From: Sabethes cyaneus
Lineage: Eukaryota > Arthropoda > Insecta > Diptera > Culicidae
Direction of reading: 5' to 3'
Length of the DNA stretch: 64,000 nt
Assembly: GCF_943734655.1 (NCBI RefSeq)
Contig: NC_071355.1
Coordinates: 200,836,939-200,900,938 of the forward strand
Positions within the stretch are counted from its first letter, which is position 1. Each line of letters opens with the position of its first letter. The notes beneath the pieces are model-generated. The model was not told the DNA's origin. It ran no database searches and saw only the letters and a list, made by a program, of their open reading frames with translations. The position numbers and the translations under genes were made by a program. This document shows, piece after piece, positions 1 to 10,912 of this stretch.

Positions 1-352
1 AAAGGAATACAACAATTACAAAAAGAGCTAAAATAGAAAAAACTGATCTTACAAATTCATATACAATGAATAAGATTTTTCTCTCTTCGCTTAATAGATA
101 GAAGGTTACTGTATTCAACAAAATTTCTTGTAATAATATGTTCTAAATCTTTGCAGAACACAGAACACATCAATGTGTTATATTGAAACTGAAGAAAAAT
201 AATTTTTTTATTTCACTTTTAGGGGGATTAATCAAAATTTAAATTGCACCAGACGATAGAACTTTCAATTTTCAGAAATTCTCCCGAAGGTTCCATAAAC
301 TTAAAACCAAGTTTTCCCAGTCAAAATTCTAATGCGCATGTCTTTTTGGCTT
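1..352 (+). repeat. Internal/3' part of TIR element, copy 1
   Basis: This segment matches 62884-63235 closely and in the same orientation, including shared landmarks such as TTCTTGTAATAATATG, AACACATCAATGTGTTATAT and CTAATGCGCA. At 63 kb the match lies inside an element bounded by TIRs, so the window opens partway through a second copy. The terminal inverted repeat is not present here; similarity fades after about 350. No coding potential was seen. Confidence 0.85.
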
Positions 353-1165
353 TGGGCCATTGTGCGCTCGAGTAACCGAATTACAAAAGTCGGCGCGAGT
401 GTTGGAGGGTTAATATCTTTTGATCGGCAAAACCGATTCTTCTAAAATTTTGCAGATATATTTGTAGCATTAAAATCTCTAATTTGATGCCAAAATAATT
501 CAAACTAGATAAATCATCTTAGATGAAATCGTTATAAATTATTGTAAATTTTAATGTGTTGTATTCAATTGATCATAACTTTCAAATTAAACGTCCAATC
601 AAAAAACAAATCAATAGTGATCTATTAGGTTATGTTAGCTGTCAAATGAGACTAATAGCGTCTAAATCGGTTTAGTCATTTCTAAGAAACAGGCGATAAT
701 TATTACCTTGTCAAAACAGGTTTTTTAAGCATAACTTTCAAACTGATTGTTTGTTTTCAATAAAATTTATCCGAAAAATTTAGTGTTAACAAGAGCTTTC
801 ATTCGATACCAAGATCGTTGAAATCGGTCATTTGAGTCCGGAGAAAATCGTGTCACGTAATTTTTACTTTTTTACTTATAACTTTTAAACGAAATGTCGG
901 ACCTCGAAACAATTCAATAGTGATATACTAGACAATAATATCTTTCAAACAAAAGTAATAGCGAACAAATCGGTTCAGCCATCTCCGAGAAATAGGCGAT
1001 AGAAAAGTTGCGCCCCGCACATACATACACACATACACACACACACACACAGACATTGCTCAGTTCGTCGAACCCTGTCGATTGGTATATGTGGCTCGGC
1101 CCTCCGGGCCTCGGATCAATTTCGTGTTTTTCAACCAATTCCTAAACCTTTGTTATAGTATAACA
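353..1165. repeat. Mosquito-type interspersed repeat
   Basis: From about 440 the sequence matches 37589-38045 (shared GTTATAAATTATTGTAAATT, CGGAGAAAAT..GTGTCACGTA, ATAACTTTTAAACGAAA). It ends in a short CA-rich array and a GC-rich segment with CGGCCCTCCGGGCCTCGG near 1096, which I remember as a motif of abundant mosquito repeats. Direct similarity to 37.6 kb is seen; family identity is recall. 353-439 is unassigned. Confidence 0.7.
1017..1052. repeat. (AC)n/(ATAC)n microsatellite
   Basis: Short run of ACATACATACACACATAC passing into a pure AC run, inside the preceding interspersed repeat. Confidence 0.9.
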
Positions 1166-1489
1166 AAGGTAGAAACTTAAAAACAAAGACGAAAACGAAA
1201 AACGAGAAGAAAGAAGATAGAAAGCGTATAGGACCAAAAGAAAAGGAGATAAAAAAGAGCTAAAAGAGACGAATACTGGAAAGGAAAAGAAACATGGAAA
1301 ACTGGAAAGAAAACTACAAAACATGGGAAAAAACCAAAAGGAAAACAGGTTTGAACATAAAAAAAGTGGAACAGGAAACGAAGAAGAACGAAACAGTGAA
1401 ACAAAACACAGGGGACTGAAACCAGAAAAACTAGAGAAAAAGAAGAAAAGCTAGAGCATAATCAAAAATGGTCAGAGAAGAAGTAAAAA
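1166..1489. repeat. Purine-rich low-complexity tract
   Basis: About 320 bases in which the plus strand is nearly all A and G, with loose recurrences of GAAAACGAAAAA and GGAAAAGAAAC. The opposite strand gives spurious F/S/L-rich ORFs. It resembles the tracts at 51275-51990 and, inverted, 22996-23340. Confidence 0.75.
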
Positions 1490-1775
1490 CTAGAGATGGT
1501 CGGGTAGCGGAAAATTTGCCCGAAACCCGTACCCGTACCCGTACCCGCCGGGTTCGGGTCGGGTTCGGGTATTGAAAAAAAAATTGCGGGTTCGGCTCGG
1601 GTGCGGGTTCTTAATTTTTGATTTGCGGGTTCGGGTCGGGTCGGTGACCACATTTAACACTAAAGATGGTCGGGTACCCGGGCGCGTCCCGTGCCCGACG
1701 GCTTTCAGTCGGGTTCGGGTATCAAAAATAATAAACTTGCGGGTTCGGGTCGGGTAGGGGTTTTTAATTTTTTTT
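1490..1775. repeat. CGGGTTCGGGT minisatellite
   Basis: Arrays of CGGGTT, CGGGTC and CCCGTA units alternate with AT-rich spacers. The sequence AGATGGTCGGGTA occurs at about 1494 and 1664, so the block is a duplicated unit of roughly 170 bp. The G-rich runs on both strands explain the overlapping RVRVG-type ORFs, which are not genes. Confidence 0.85.
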
Positions 1776-2589
1776 CTTTTACTTTTCAAAAGCGAAATGA
1801 ATTAACAAGGTGCAATCGGAAAAGTTGTAGGAAATTAGATGTAGTTGAAGAAATTTTATAGAAACAGTGAAGCAACTGGAGTAACATATGAAAAATACGT
1901 GTTTAACATAAAAAATTTAAATAAATCTAACTTTTTCTCCGAGTATCTCGAAAACGGTTGCATTTAGAAAAATAATTATTATGGCCAATTTTATTGTAAA
2001 TGACATAAAGAATTGTTATTTGTATTACAAATGCATATATTACTTGAAAAATCCCCAGTTGGAAAAAATCATGAAAGTCGTTGTACTACGAAGTCCGTCC
2101 ATGAAAGTTGCTCCATCTCAGGATAACTTTTAAAAGCTTGCAAATTACTTCTATTCCAAAAAAAAAATTTAAAAATTTCAGAAATGGTATATTTTTGATA
2201 TCTTGATTTTAAGTTTTATTTTCAAAGTTTTGAAAAATTGGTAAAATATTTTTTTCAGTGCATATTTTTTCATGTTCAGAAATCAATTTTCTACATTATT
2301 GCTTAGACATAATTTTTGTAAAATCGATAGTTTTCGAGATACAATCTTTTAAACATAATACACAAGAAATTACTACGCCCTTTTTAAAAATGAGTCTTGA
2401 ATCAAAATGGCGCCAAAACCTGTGGAAGGTGCATATTTCCTTCTATCAAACACGTTTGTATAGTTTCATCCAAATCAAAGAGGTTCATTTCAGATTTCAG
2501 CTTTTTTTGGACGATTTGGCGTGGAACTGCTCTGAGGCGCTGTAGTCAAATGAGCATCTACTGAGCAAAAAACCGAAAATGAAGGCTGA
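1776..2589. other. AT-rich stretch, nothing recognised
   Basis: A/T-rich with poly-A and poly-T runs. A 95-codon ORF at 2258-2545 has no recognisable motif. No clear inverted or tandem repeat seen. Confidence 0.5.
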
Positions 2590-3030
2590 AGTTTCAGTTC
2601 TTTAAATTGAATTCTAATTTAAACTTGATTTCAAATCCAATTTCTGTCACAATTGAAGCAAATGCAATTGCAAGTCTAACCTTAAGTCCAATTAAAATCC
2701 AATTTATGTCCAATTTCAAATTTAATTTAAAATCCAATTTCAAGTCCAATTTCAATATTGATTTGATTCTTATTTCTAGTAAAATTCAAGTCAAATAAAA
2801 ACTTTTCGCTTTAAAAATTGATCTCATGTCTAATTTCAAGCAAAATTTGGACTAGAAGCCAAATTACTCCAAATTTATATCCAATTTCAAATCCAGTTTT
2901 AAGTCCAATTTTTAGTTCAATCTGAAATAAAGTATCAAGCCCAAATTAGTCTAAATTCATGCCTTATTTAATACTTTATGGCAGTTCAAGTTAAATTTAT
3001 GGTCCAATTTCAACTTTGATTTTAATTTGA
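2590..3030. repeat. TCCAATTTCAA minisatellite, degenerate
   Basis: Loosely repeated 11-13 bp units such as TCCAATTTCAAG, TCCAATTTATG and TCCAATTTTTAG run across this block, interrupted near 2795-2830. The N/S/F-rich ORFs here are translations of the repeat. Confidence 0.8.
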
Positions 3031-3395
3031 ATTGCCCCCAAAAGTCAGGAGTTATCAAGCTAATCGGCCGGTATTTTTGTGATAAGTAATAACAGACTCG
3101 CCGCCCTACGCCATACTGGATCTTCCAGGCAAAACCATTCTTCTGAAAGGTTGCATGCCACACCTTTTGTTTATATGGTGAATGACCCTTTGGGTTAAAA
3201 CCACTCAAAAAAAACCTTTTGTTTATATCCAAGTACATACGCTCATAACGAGCTCGTGTTCCTAAACAATCAACACTATTTATCTATACTTCAATTCACA
3301 TAAAAGTGGTTAGCACTTTACCGTATTGTTTAGGCGAGTGTTTGTCCCAGAATGGCTAAGGTTTGTTTGGAGCCTCTTAAACAAAACACAAAAGT
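3031..3395. other. Unassigned; weak RT-like trace on minus strand
   Basis: A minus-strand ORF of 93 codons (2957-3238) includes KYRPISLI, resembling the YRPISL motif of non-LTR reverse transcriptases, but its surroundings do not support an RT domain. The rest has no feature I can support. Confidence 0.25.
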
Positions 3396-3520
3396 AAACT
3401 TTTAAGAAGCCTGCAAGTCGTAGATGAAATATGTATCTGACGAAATAAATCGAGGAATTGAATTATGAGAATAGTTTCGACTTTTCTTTCATTTAACTGT
3501 CCCAGAATGTCTAAGCATGA
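3396..3520 (+). repeat. Foldback repeat family C, fragment
   Basis: Contains AAGCCTGCAAGTCGTAGATG followed by a diverged GTATCTGACGAAATAAAT, matching the core of copies at 21852-22057, 46600-46790, 56497-56637 and 61560-61640. Truncated; no target duplication visible. Confidence 0.65.
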
Positions 3521-4600
3521 TTTTACGCCATTGTATGCCATTGCATTTCAATCTATAAACATGTGTGCCATCGAAGCATTCTGCACGAATTAATCTCTTT
3601 AAAAATTTTCGAAGAGGTACAAGAATGTATGATTGGAAAAAAGTGATTAATTATCGTGAAAGATTTTTTCAGCAGCGGATTGTTACAGGAATTTTACGGA
3701 AATTACAGATTTATCAATAAAACCGAACTTGAAGTATAATTTTATCAACAAATTAAGCGAAATTCCTAATTCTCTATCGACCATTCAGTTTGGAGTATTT
3801 GATTGCACACAAACCCAAACCCGTCCAAGTTTATTAAAACGCCCCAATCAATTTTGCAGAAATCATTTCATCACGTGATTCTACCGTAACGAAGCATATC
3901 ATTTTCGTGAAACCTATTGAATTGATTACTTGAAGGACCATCCGCTCTGCCCCGGTGCCGCGGGTGCCTCCTCCAACATAACCCGCTAACACTGCTCAAA
4001 TCAAATATGCAAACAATGTTTTCTTTCGTTTGATACCATAACGTGTGAAAATTGATTAAACAATTTTCTTTCGTGCTGCAAAACAGCTGCGCCTAGCCGG
4101 GCGTCGCTCGTTGTTGGTGCTGTACCCGCCAAATTGCTCTGCACCATCATCGGTGCTGCCTCTCGCCACCACCCCACCCAGCTGGTGATCCTTTCGCGAA
4201 CTTCAAACTCTCCTCTGTACCCGCAGGTACAAACGCGAGAACGTAGAGCTCATGACCGAGTCCCTCGATCGAACCTGTCAAGAACCGTTTGATATGTTGC
4301 AATAAATATCCGTATCCTGACCTCCCCCACACCATATCACCAGCGATTGTTGCACCACTACAGCACTACAGGCTGCAACCTCAAACAACTTCACCCGGCA
4401 GCAGCACTCTGTTGATTGAGTCCATGACGATCAATTGTTTTCGTAAATTCGATTTGATTTTAAATTTTATTTAATGCAATTACCTGCCCGTGCCCCGTGA
4501 AAATGCTAAGCAGACTGCCTTCTACGGAACACGACTTCCTGCTGCCTATGCCCGTTGGGATTTTTGGCAGTCTCTCCCCGGCTTGTAGGCCTGCAAGCTG
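3521..4600. other. Single-copy-looking sequence
   Basis: Mixed composition, becoming richer in G+C after about 3935. ORFs at 4147-4335 (minus) and 4289-4474 (plus) overlap on opposite strands and show no recognisable domain. No repeat shared with the rest of the window was noticed, so this may be unique intergenic or intronic DNA. Confidence 0.4.
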
Positions 4601-5340
4601 CCAATGTTTATTCAAACAGAACTTCGCACCCCGGCCAGGTTGAAGGTGGGCAGTGAAAAAGCGTGCAACCGTTACACACTGTGAAGTTGACGGACGGTCG
4701 GTCGGTCGCTCGGTCGGACGGACGGAGGGCGGAAACCGGAGCAAACGAGAAAGAAAAACAAAGGATCCGCGGGTCCGCACCGGGCCGTGATGGGCGGGAA
4801 AGGTGCGAGTTTTTCGCGAGCTTTTCTGCACCAATCGACGAGCGAGCGAGCTAGCGAACAAGGCCCACACCGCACCCGTTTCGTGCTGTTGCTGGTAATC
4901 GAATTGATTGATTTTTGTTACGGGTTTAATTTAATTTAGTGCAGTACCGACGACGGACGGCGAGTGTGTGTGCGATACGTTTTTTGCAGCAGCAGCAGCG
5001 GTCCGGAGCGTTCCGGAACGGTCGACCGTGCGTGGCCGGAGTTCGCGAACAAACGGTTTGATTTGACAAAATGGAACCCATGATTGATAGCGTTGGATAT
5101 TTGGCATTCACCAGAGAGCGCTCGCTGTGCGGTGTTTTCCGACATGGACTGGAAAACCGTACTTCCCATATTGACAGATGCAGACAGTAGTGACGATTGT
5201 TATAATTTCACAAATTGTCGGTCGATTCGAGCCGGCCTGCCAACGAACCGAAAGAACGGAAGAACCGCCCGAAGCACGACCGGTACGATTGCTGGCTGCT
5301 GCTGCTGCTGCTGCTGCTGAAATGAGCGAAGGAAATGGAC
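4601..5340. promoter_or_regulatory. GC-rich, promoter/5'UTR-like block
   Basis: Sharply GC-richer than its flanks, with CGGT/CGGACGG tandem runs (4688-4730), GCGAGCGAGCGAGC (4841-4855), a GCAGCAGCAGCAGC run (4986-4999) and a GCT run (5297-5319). Such trinucleotide-rich blocks are common in insect first exons and promoters. A 35-codon ATG frame opens at 5071 and a longer ATG-less frame runs 5084-5320 into the GCT run; neither is recognised. Calling it regulatory is inference. It could equally be an unrecognised exon. Confidence 0.3.
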
Positions 5341-7049
5341 ACAGTCGAAACACATAATTTGCCAATATTGGAAGAGTTAATGGCGTGTGTAATTGTGTTT
5401 CATTCTAGGAATTGAATGACACATATTAGCATCAATTTCGTTTCATTTGTTATTGCATGCTCTACCTACCTACCTAGGCTGGCGACAGTTCTCGAGGCGC
5501 GGTGCCCCAGGCCAATCCCGAGCCAGCGCAGTCCCCGCAACACGTGAATCAACCAAACAACAGATTATGTTACACGTTATGTTATACAAATACCATGCAC
5601 TAATATTTATTTGAGTTACAACTTTCCCCCGAAAGCGTTCGTTCATGAGTCGAAAAAACAAGAGGATTATTTTCAAAATTTTAGAATTTCACGAAATTTT
5701 GTATCACAGAACGAAAGACTTTTCAAATCTAGATTTGCAAAATAAAACATCCACGGCAGGTGGAAAACTTCTAAGCAAAGTCGGAAGAACTATGTCCACC
5801 GGAAACGAGCTAAAAGCTACAACCTAAATTAACTAATTACAAAGATTGCTTTATTTGCGAAATGTCTCTTTTCTCTATAAGGAATGTTAACAGCATAATT
5901 GATATTTAATTACTAACGGGACCAAATCGGGGCAGGTCGATTCGGTTTACAATAGCGTTCGTTCGTTCGGTTCGTTCGGTTTGTTCGTTCGTTCGTTACG
6001 CAGTTCGAGGGCACGTTCTGCTATGATAAGTGAGCAGTAAAAATAAATCTGTAAAATTGCGAGAATCGCCTCTTCCGCCCAATAAACATTCCCTGGCGAA
6101 ACCTTTTCCCACGTGTAAAGTCGGAATAATTGTCGATAAACATACAAAGAAACGCAGAGAGAATGGCAATTAATAATTATGTGGTAAACCATAAGAATAC
6201 TCGTGAAACTCCGGGGGACACTCGGGGAATGACTCAATTATGTCGTCGTAGAGGTACCCGCCTTGTAACCGAATAACACTTTCTTACGCGCACGAATCGG
6301 GCAGGACGACTAACTATTCGCAACGTCGTCGTCGTCGCTCGCGAGCGAGCGAGTAAAAACAAAAAGGGGTAATAAGATGGAACGGGCAGCAGCATCGAAA
6401 ACACATCGACAAACAAAGACGAATTGGAGGTCGTAAAAGTGCAACGATAGCATAAAAAGAATTGCATCGACTGGGAACGAACGAAAAGTACGCAATGGTT
6501 TTCTTTAAAATAAAGTTAAAGATGTCGTAAATCAATGAAGAGAAAAAAAACGTACGTAATGACCTAATCAATGATATGTGGAGAATACATACTTACTGCC
6601 GATATTTATTCTAGAAGAATGGTTTATGGGGTTTATATAACTGGCGGAACCGTGTAATGAAGTTTGTTATCACTGGGAGCAACACTGTTTCATCTCATCC
6701 GCTGATAAGGGGATCACTTCTAAAGTGAACGTCAGCATTCAACGTATGGCGACAAACTTTTTTTTCTAACCAAATTTTTCCCCTGCAGAAAAACATGGGA
6801 CTCAGATTATGGTTTCGAATGCTACTCCAAATTTATACGCTAACTTAATAAACTGACAATTAAATGGATAAATTTTACTTTTCACAATTCGCAGATTCTA
6901 TTGAGACGCTGATCAAAACAGATCAGTTATATCACAGACAAACAGACGAGACAATCACGTTAACTCCATCGTCCATTCAAGAATCACTTACTTTTCAAAA
7001 AACATGTTTCGCAACATGACCACACCACGGCGCCCGAGTGTTGCTTTGA
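5341..7049. other. Single-copy-looking sequence
   Basis: No transposon similarity recognised. A splice-acceptor-like stretch with a branch-like CTAAC, a pyrimidine run and CAG occurs at 6766-6788, followed by a short ATG frame of 17 codons; too little to call an exon. GC-richer patches with GTCGTCGTCGTCGC lie near 6325-6350. Confidence 0.4.
5955..5998. repeat. (GTTC)n-like microsatellite
   Basis: Imperfect GTTCGTTCG/GGTTCGTTCG units. Confidence 0.85.
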
Positions 7050-7052
7050 GTT

Positions 7053-7101
7053 TTCAGTATAAAACCATACAAATGGGTCATTTGTATGGTTTTATACTGA
7101 A
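7053..7101. repeat. Hairpin with perfect 21-bp arms
   Basis: Arms 7053-7073 and 7081-7101 are exact reverse complements (inner part AGTATAAAACCATACAAA) around a 7-base loop TGGGTCA. It sits at the left edge of the large inverted-repeat element. The arms contain TATAAAA on both strands, probably coincidental. Confidence 0.9.
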
Positions 7102-8016
7102 CGCGAAGTGTCCGAGCCCCGTGTAATCGACCTTCACGAAATTGAACCAAATTTCGCTAGATTGTTCGTTTTCGGTCAGAAAGTAAAAATCGAAAATTTG
7201 GTGCCGATCGGACATTCCCTCGATTAATGGGAGCACCTCCATTTTTAAGGAAAATACCCTTTTGACGTACGTCTTTCAGGAAGGTAGCTGGTATAGGGGG
7301 TATTTCCAAAAAATCTTTCTCGAAAAATGGTCAGGTTTTGAACACTAATAGCTTAGTGGTCTCCCGCTCGATTTTCAATATTCTTACACCAATCGATTGG
7401 AAACTCTTCTAAGAATTGGCCCGAATGAAGAAAAGTATGGATTCTTGATGTTAAACTATTGAAAAATTGAAAATAATGAACCTATGTTTTACCAGAATTC
7501 TTGCTTCGTGATTGGTTGTTGGAAATGACGTCATCAAATGACGCATCGGCTTATAATTCAGTCAATTTTCAATAGATTTCCAAGATATTTACACCAATTG
7601 ATCGGAAAATCGATTTGGAAAATATTGAAAATATAGAATAATGCGCGTCATTGAAAAATTGAATTATTTTCATATTTTTGCCTTCCCACGTCAGTGCTTC
7701 CCTAGCACGGATGACAGAAATATATACGATATGAGCAATGGGTTAAGCTTCTTTATGATTGTATTTAATTTAATTTACGCCCTATCCAAATTCACCAAGC
7801 GAGACGCCAACAAACCGATCCATCGACTCATCCGCCAGTGAACTATATGGTTTGGCTGCTATGCCTTTTACTGCGCATCGTCAGTCGGTCAGCGTCTTTG
7901 ATTGGCGACACATCGGTAAGCAGCTAGCTTGCGACACATCGGGCAGGCAGCTTTCGAGGCACATTCGTGGCATAATTTTAAAGGTTGTATTTGAAACATT
8001 GTTTGTCTTACAGTGC

Positions 8017-8214
8017 ACATCGTCGTCAGTTGGTCGTGTTCATCGGCTGCTGAGGAAAGGAAAGTATGCTGAGTGTGTTGGATCTGGAGCACTCGTCTCG
8101 CTGCCATGATGGAATATCTGGCTGCTAAAGTTCTGTAATTGGCAGGAAATATGCTGCTCGCGACAACAAAACGACCAGAATTATGCCACGTCACTTGCAG
8201 TTGGCCACCTGGAC
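8017..8214 (+). pseudogene. Histone H2A pseudogene fragment
   Basis: Translation gives VGRVHRLLRKGKYAECVGSG from 8029, then MMEYLAAKVL, LAGN, AARDN and RIMPRHLQLAT in shifting frames. These match, in order, the central histone fold of canonical H2A (roughly residues 27-90 of about 125), a core nucleosome protein. It is not H2A.V/Z, whose corresponding region differs. Both termini are missing. Frame breaks fall near 8097 and 8150, and a TAA near 8133 replaces the Glu codon expected in VLELAG, so it cannot make a histone. It lies inside an insertion within an inverted-repeat transposon, suggesting a captured gene fragment or a retrocopy later engulfed by repeats; no poly-A tail is evident. Confidence 0.85.
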
Positions 8215-8524
8215 TGGTATTTCATCGTGACTCATGACCATGCGCGCACGGTTTCGTCGATCGCATAGCTGCTGAGGCTTTCGGCTGGTCCGTTGCCACA
8301 AGCCGTACCTGGTTAGCGGTTATCCGTACTCCAATTTACCGAATTACCGGATTACCGATTACCAGAGGAAAAGCACTATTCAACGTAGAAACAGATCATG
8401 AAAATTTATTTACTGTTTCGTTTAATGTGTCTTCGATTCGTTTTAATAAAATAGATTCAATCAATCCATGGATATAACTCCAAAATCGGTAGAGGATTGA
8501 ACGTATATAATGTTACTACTTTGA

Positions 8525-8640
8525 AAAACGTTGTATGTAGGTTGTATACATAGAGAATCGTATTATTACATACATGGATACATCCTACTATCGCTACAAA
8601 GAGACTTACGTAGTCCTACTTCACCGCGGTCGTGGGCACA
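8525..8640 (+). repeat. Repeat shared with 62.4 kb
   Basis: Matches the reverse complement of 62365-62485: AGAATCGTATT.TTACAT, CTACTATCGCTA.AAAGAGACTT and CGCGGTCGTG-like landmarks are shared. Family unknown. Confidence 0.75.
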
Positions 8641-9057
8641 ACCCCTCAGATTTTTTTTTGTCAAAACCTCTTATTTTCTTCTGCTTATATCTCCGGAAGC
8701 ATTAAGTTTAGAAAGACACTATTTTCACATCTTTAAAGGAAATTACCCAAGGAATTCGAAATAAATATTATTTTTAAGCGCCAGTGCCGCAAAATATTTT
8801 TAAACTCAATTTGAAAACTAAATTTTCATTTTTCTCTCAATGAAGACAATTTGATCTCAAAAAATCCAACTTCATCATGTTTTGCAGATTTTTTTACATA
8901 AGAATCACCTATCTTCCTGAGGTATTCTTTGCCAATCCCGAGATACAGCGTTTTAAATCAAGCAAACCCTAATTTTTTATGTAAAACTATAAGCAAAATC
9001 ACTTTTTTTAAACGGTGATTCTCTACGCAATGTAAAACTACTTTGCCATATCGCATT

Positions 9058-9781
9058 TATACAATACTAGCTGACCCGACAAACTTCATATTGCCACAAA
9101 TTAAACTGTGTTGTACATAAATCGTGAATCTCGGATGACCTTTCTCACAATCTTGAGTTTTGCAAGTTTCTGGGGAGTTCATGGGTGTTTTAATATACAA
9201 ATTTTCCTCCCTCCAAAACCCCCCACGTGCCAAATTTGATTCCATTTGCTTGATTACTTCTCGAGTTATGAGGAAATTTGTATTTCATTTGTATAGGAGC
9301 CCCCCTCCTAAAGTGGGGAGGGGTCTCAATTCACCATAGAAAAAAATCTTGTCTCCAAAAACACCCACATGTAAAATTTTGTTCCATTTGCTTGATTAGT
9401 TTTCGAGTGATGCAGAAATTTGTGTTTCATTTGTATGGGAGCCCCCCTCTTAGTGGGGAGAGGTGTCTCTAACCATCATAAGAACCTTCCCTGGCCCCAA
9501 AAACCCCTATATGCAAATTTTCACGCCAATCGGTTCAGTAGTTTTCGATTCTATAAGGAACATAGAGCAGACAGAAATCCATTTTCATAGGCATAGATTT
9601 GTATGGAAGCCCCCCCCCCCTCTTAGTAGGGGGAGGGGTGTTTTGCCATCGAGAGAATCTTCCCTAGCCCCAAGAACTCCTACATGCAAATTTTCACGCC
9701 GATCGGTTCAGTAGTTTTCGATTCTATAAGGAACATAGGGACAGACAGACAGACAGAAATCCTTTTTTATAGGTATAGATA
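9058..9781 (+). repeat. TAGCTGACCCGACAAAC-type interspersed repeat
   Basis: Begins near CTAGCTGACCCGACAAAC and ends after GACAGACAGACAGACAG with TTTTTTATAGGTATAGAT, a start/end combination I remember from widespread insect repeats (class uncertain). Inside are three to four diverged tandem units of about 165 bp, each with CATTTGTATGGGAGCCCCCC, a GGGGAGGGG segment, and CGGTTCAGTAGTTTTCGA or its equivalent. The ORFs at 9278-9472 and 9463-9714 are translations of these units. Confidence 0.75.
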
Positions 9782-10757
9782 TAGCAAAGTTTTTCTTAAC
9801 AGTGTTGCCAGCTTTTCAGTTCTTCGTTTGATTTATAGAACTAGATGAGGAAATGTTACTTCAAAAAGGCGTAAAATATACGTTAGCTGTTTGATCATAG
9901 CCTTGTAAACTGTTTTTCATCTCGCTAATAGACATGAGCTCTTACCTTCCTTGTTTATTGCGTTTACTGTTGCTAGGAGATTAATATTCCTTTAATTAAT
10001 GTAACTGCTTCAAAAAAAAGTTATTTTGCTCTTAGTTTTACATTAAAAATGAGGAATTGCTTGCTTTAAAACGCTGTATCTCGGGATCGGTAAAGAATAC
10101 TTTGAGTGATTCTTATGTAAAAAAATCTGCGGAACACGATGAAGTTGACATTTTTGAGATCAAATTGTCTTCATTGAGAGAAAAATTTAAATTTAGTTTT
10201 CAAATTGAGTTTAAAAATGTTTGGCAGCATTAGTGCTTAAAAATAATACCTTTTTCGAATTCCTTGGATGATTTCCTTTGAACATGTGAAAATATTATCT
10301 TACTAAGCTTAATATTTCCGGAGATATAAGCAAAAGAAAATAAGAGGTTTTGACAAAATCGATTAATCGTAGAAATGTTCGATCCGTACCAAATTTTGGA
10401 TTTTTACTTTCTGGCCGAAAACGAACAATCTGGCAAAATTTGGTTCAAATCCGTGAAGGTCGATTACACGTTTGAACTTTTTCTCGGTCACTTGGCATGG
10501 AATGACCACAATGTAAAAACCCTACTACAGTATAAAACCTGCCCTGCATAAAAGCCCTGCAAATGCAAGCTACTCCGCAACATGCATAACATAGGGTGCA
10601 AGTGTGCAAGCATAATATGTAGGACGATGGTTTTTGAAGAATTTTCTTCTATGTGTCATGTCAGTTCGTCAGTGGTTATATTATGACACGCCTCTTAGTC
10701 TGGTCTGGACTTAGTCTGGAGTTACCACATTCATTGGTCTAAATACCAAACCAATCG

Positions 10758-10912
10758 TTGTTTGCTCGAAACTCGACTGGGGCATACAGTTAGAGTCAAT
10801 AAAATCGTACCACTAGCCCCTTAATTGTCCTGTACTCTAACAGCCGACCACAATGACTGTCGATAAAGAAGGGTCAGGTCTTAGAAAGACGTTTAAGCCC
10901 AAGGTTATGCTA
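10758..10912 (+). mobile_element. tRNA-derived SINE, 5'-degenerate copy
   Basis: AACTCGACTGG, GTTAGAGTCAATA, AATTGTCCTGTACTCTAACA and a diverged AAGAAGGGTCAGG match the body of the SINEs at 44582 and 54772. The box A region is lost or diverged; the box B-like segment survives as TGCTCGAAACTC. No target duplication found. Confidence 0.75.

Larger units (their letters stand above)
7228..8657. mobile_element. Insertion splitting the left arm
   Basis: Alignment of the two arms of the host element jumps from CCTCGATTAAT (to 7227) to TCAAAACCTCTTATTTTC (from 8658), so about 1.43 kb was inserted or translocated here. It holds an AT-rich first part with TGACGTCATCAAATGACG near 7526, the H2A pseudogene, and a repeat shared with 62.4 kb. 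Its own termini were not resolved; it may be composite. Confidence 0.55.
7107..10510. mobile_element. Large inverted-repeat transposon, interrupted
   Basis: Left arm 7120-7227 plus 8658-9050 is the inverted complement of right arm 10020-10475. Landmarks such as GTAATCGACCTTCACG, CAAAACCTCTTATTTTCTT, CGAGATACAGCGTTTTAAA and CAATTTGATCTCAAAAA recur inverted. The left arm is split by the insertion 7228-8657 and the centre is filled by the repeat 9058-9781. No transposase is encoded. The right edge carries GGCATGGAATGACC, a motif I remember from mosquito repeats. No target duplication was identified, so the outer ends are approximate. Confidence 0.7.

Noticed and set aside
914..1789. ORFs with CVCV, RTRTRP or Phe/Ser-rich composition
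   Set aside because: They come from the CA run, the CGGGTT minisatellite and the purine tract, open in several frames at once.
3031..3238. Reverse transcriptase from the minus-strand YRPISLI
   Set aside because: No other RT motif nearby in any frame; recorded only as a weak trace.
6766..6850. Exon after a good-looking splice acceptor
   Set aside because: Only a 17-codon frame follows and no matching donor or conserved peptide is seen.
9188..9781. CRISPR-like or satellite array
   Set aside because: The ~165-bp units are diverged and long, within a eukaryotic interspersed repeat; no short exact repeats with spacers.
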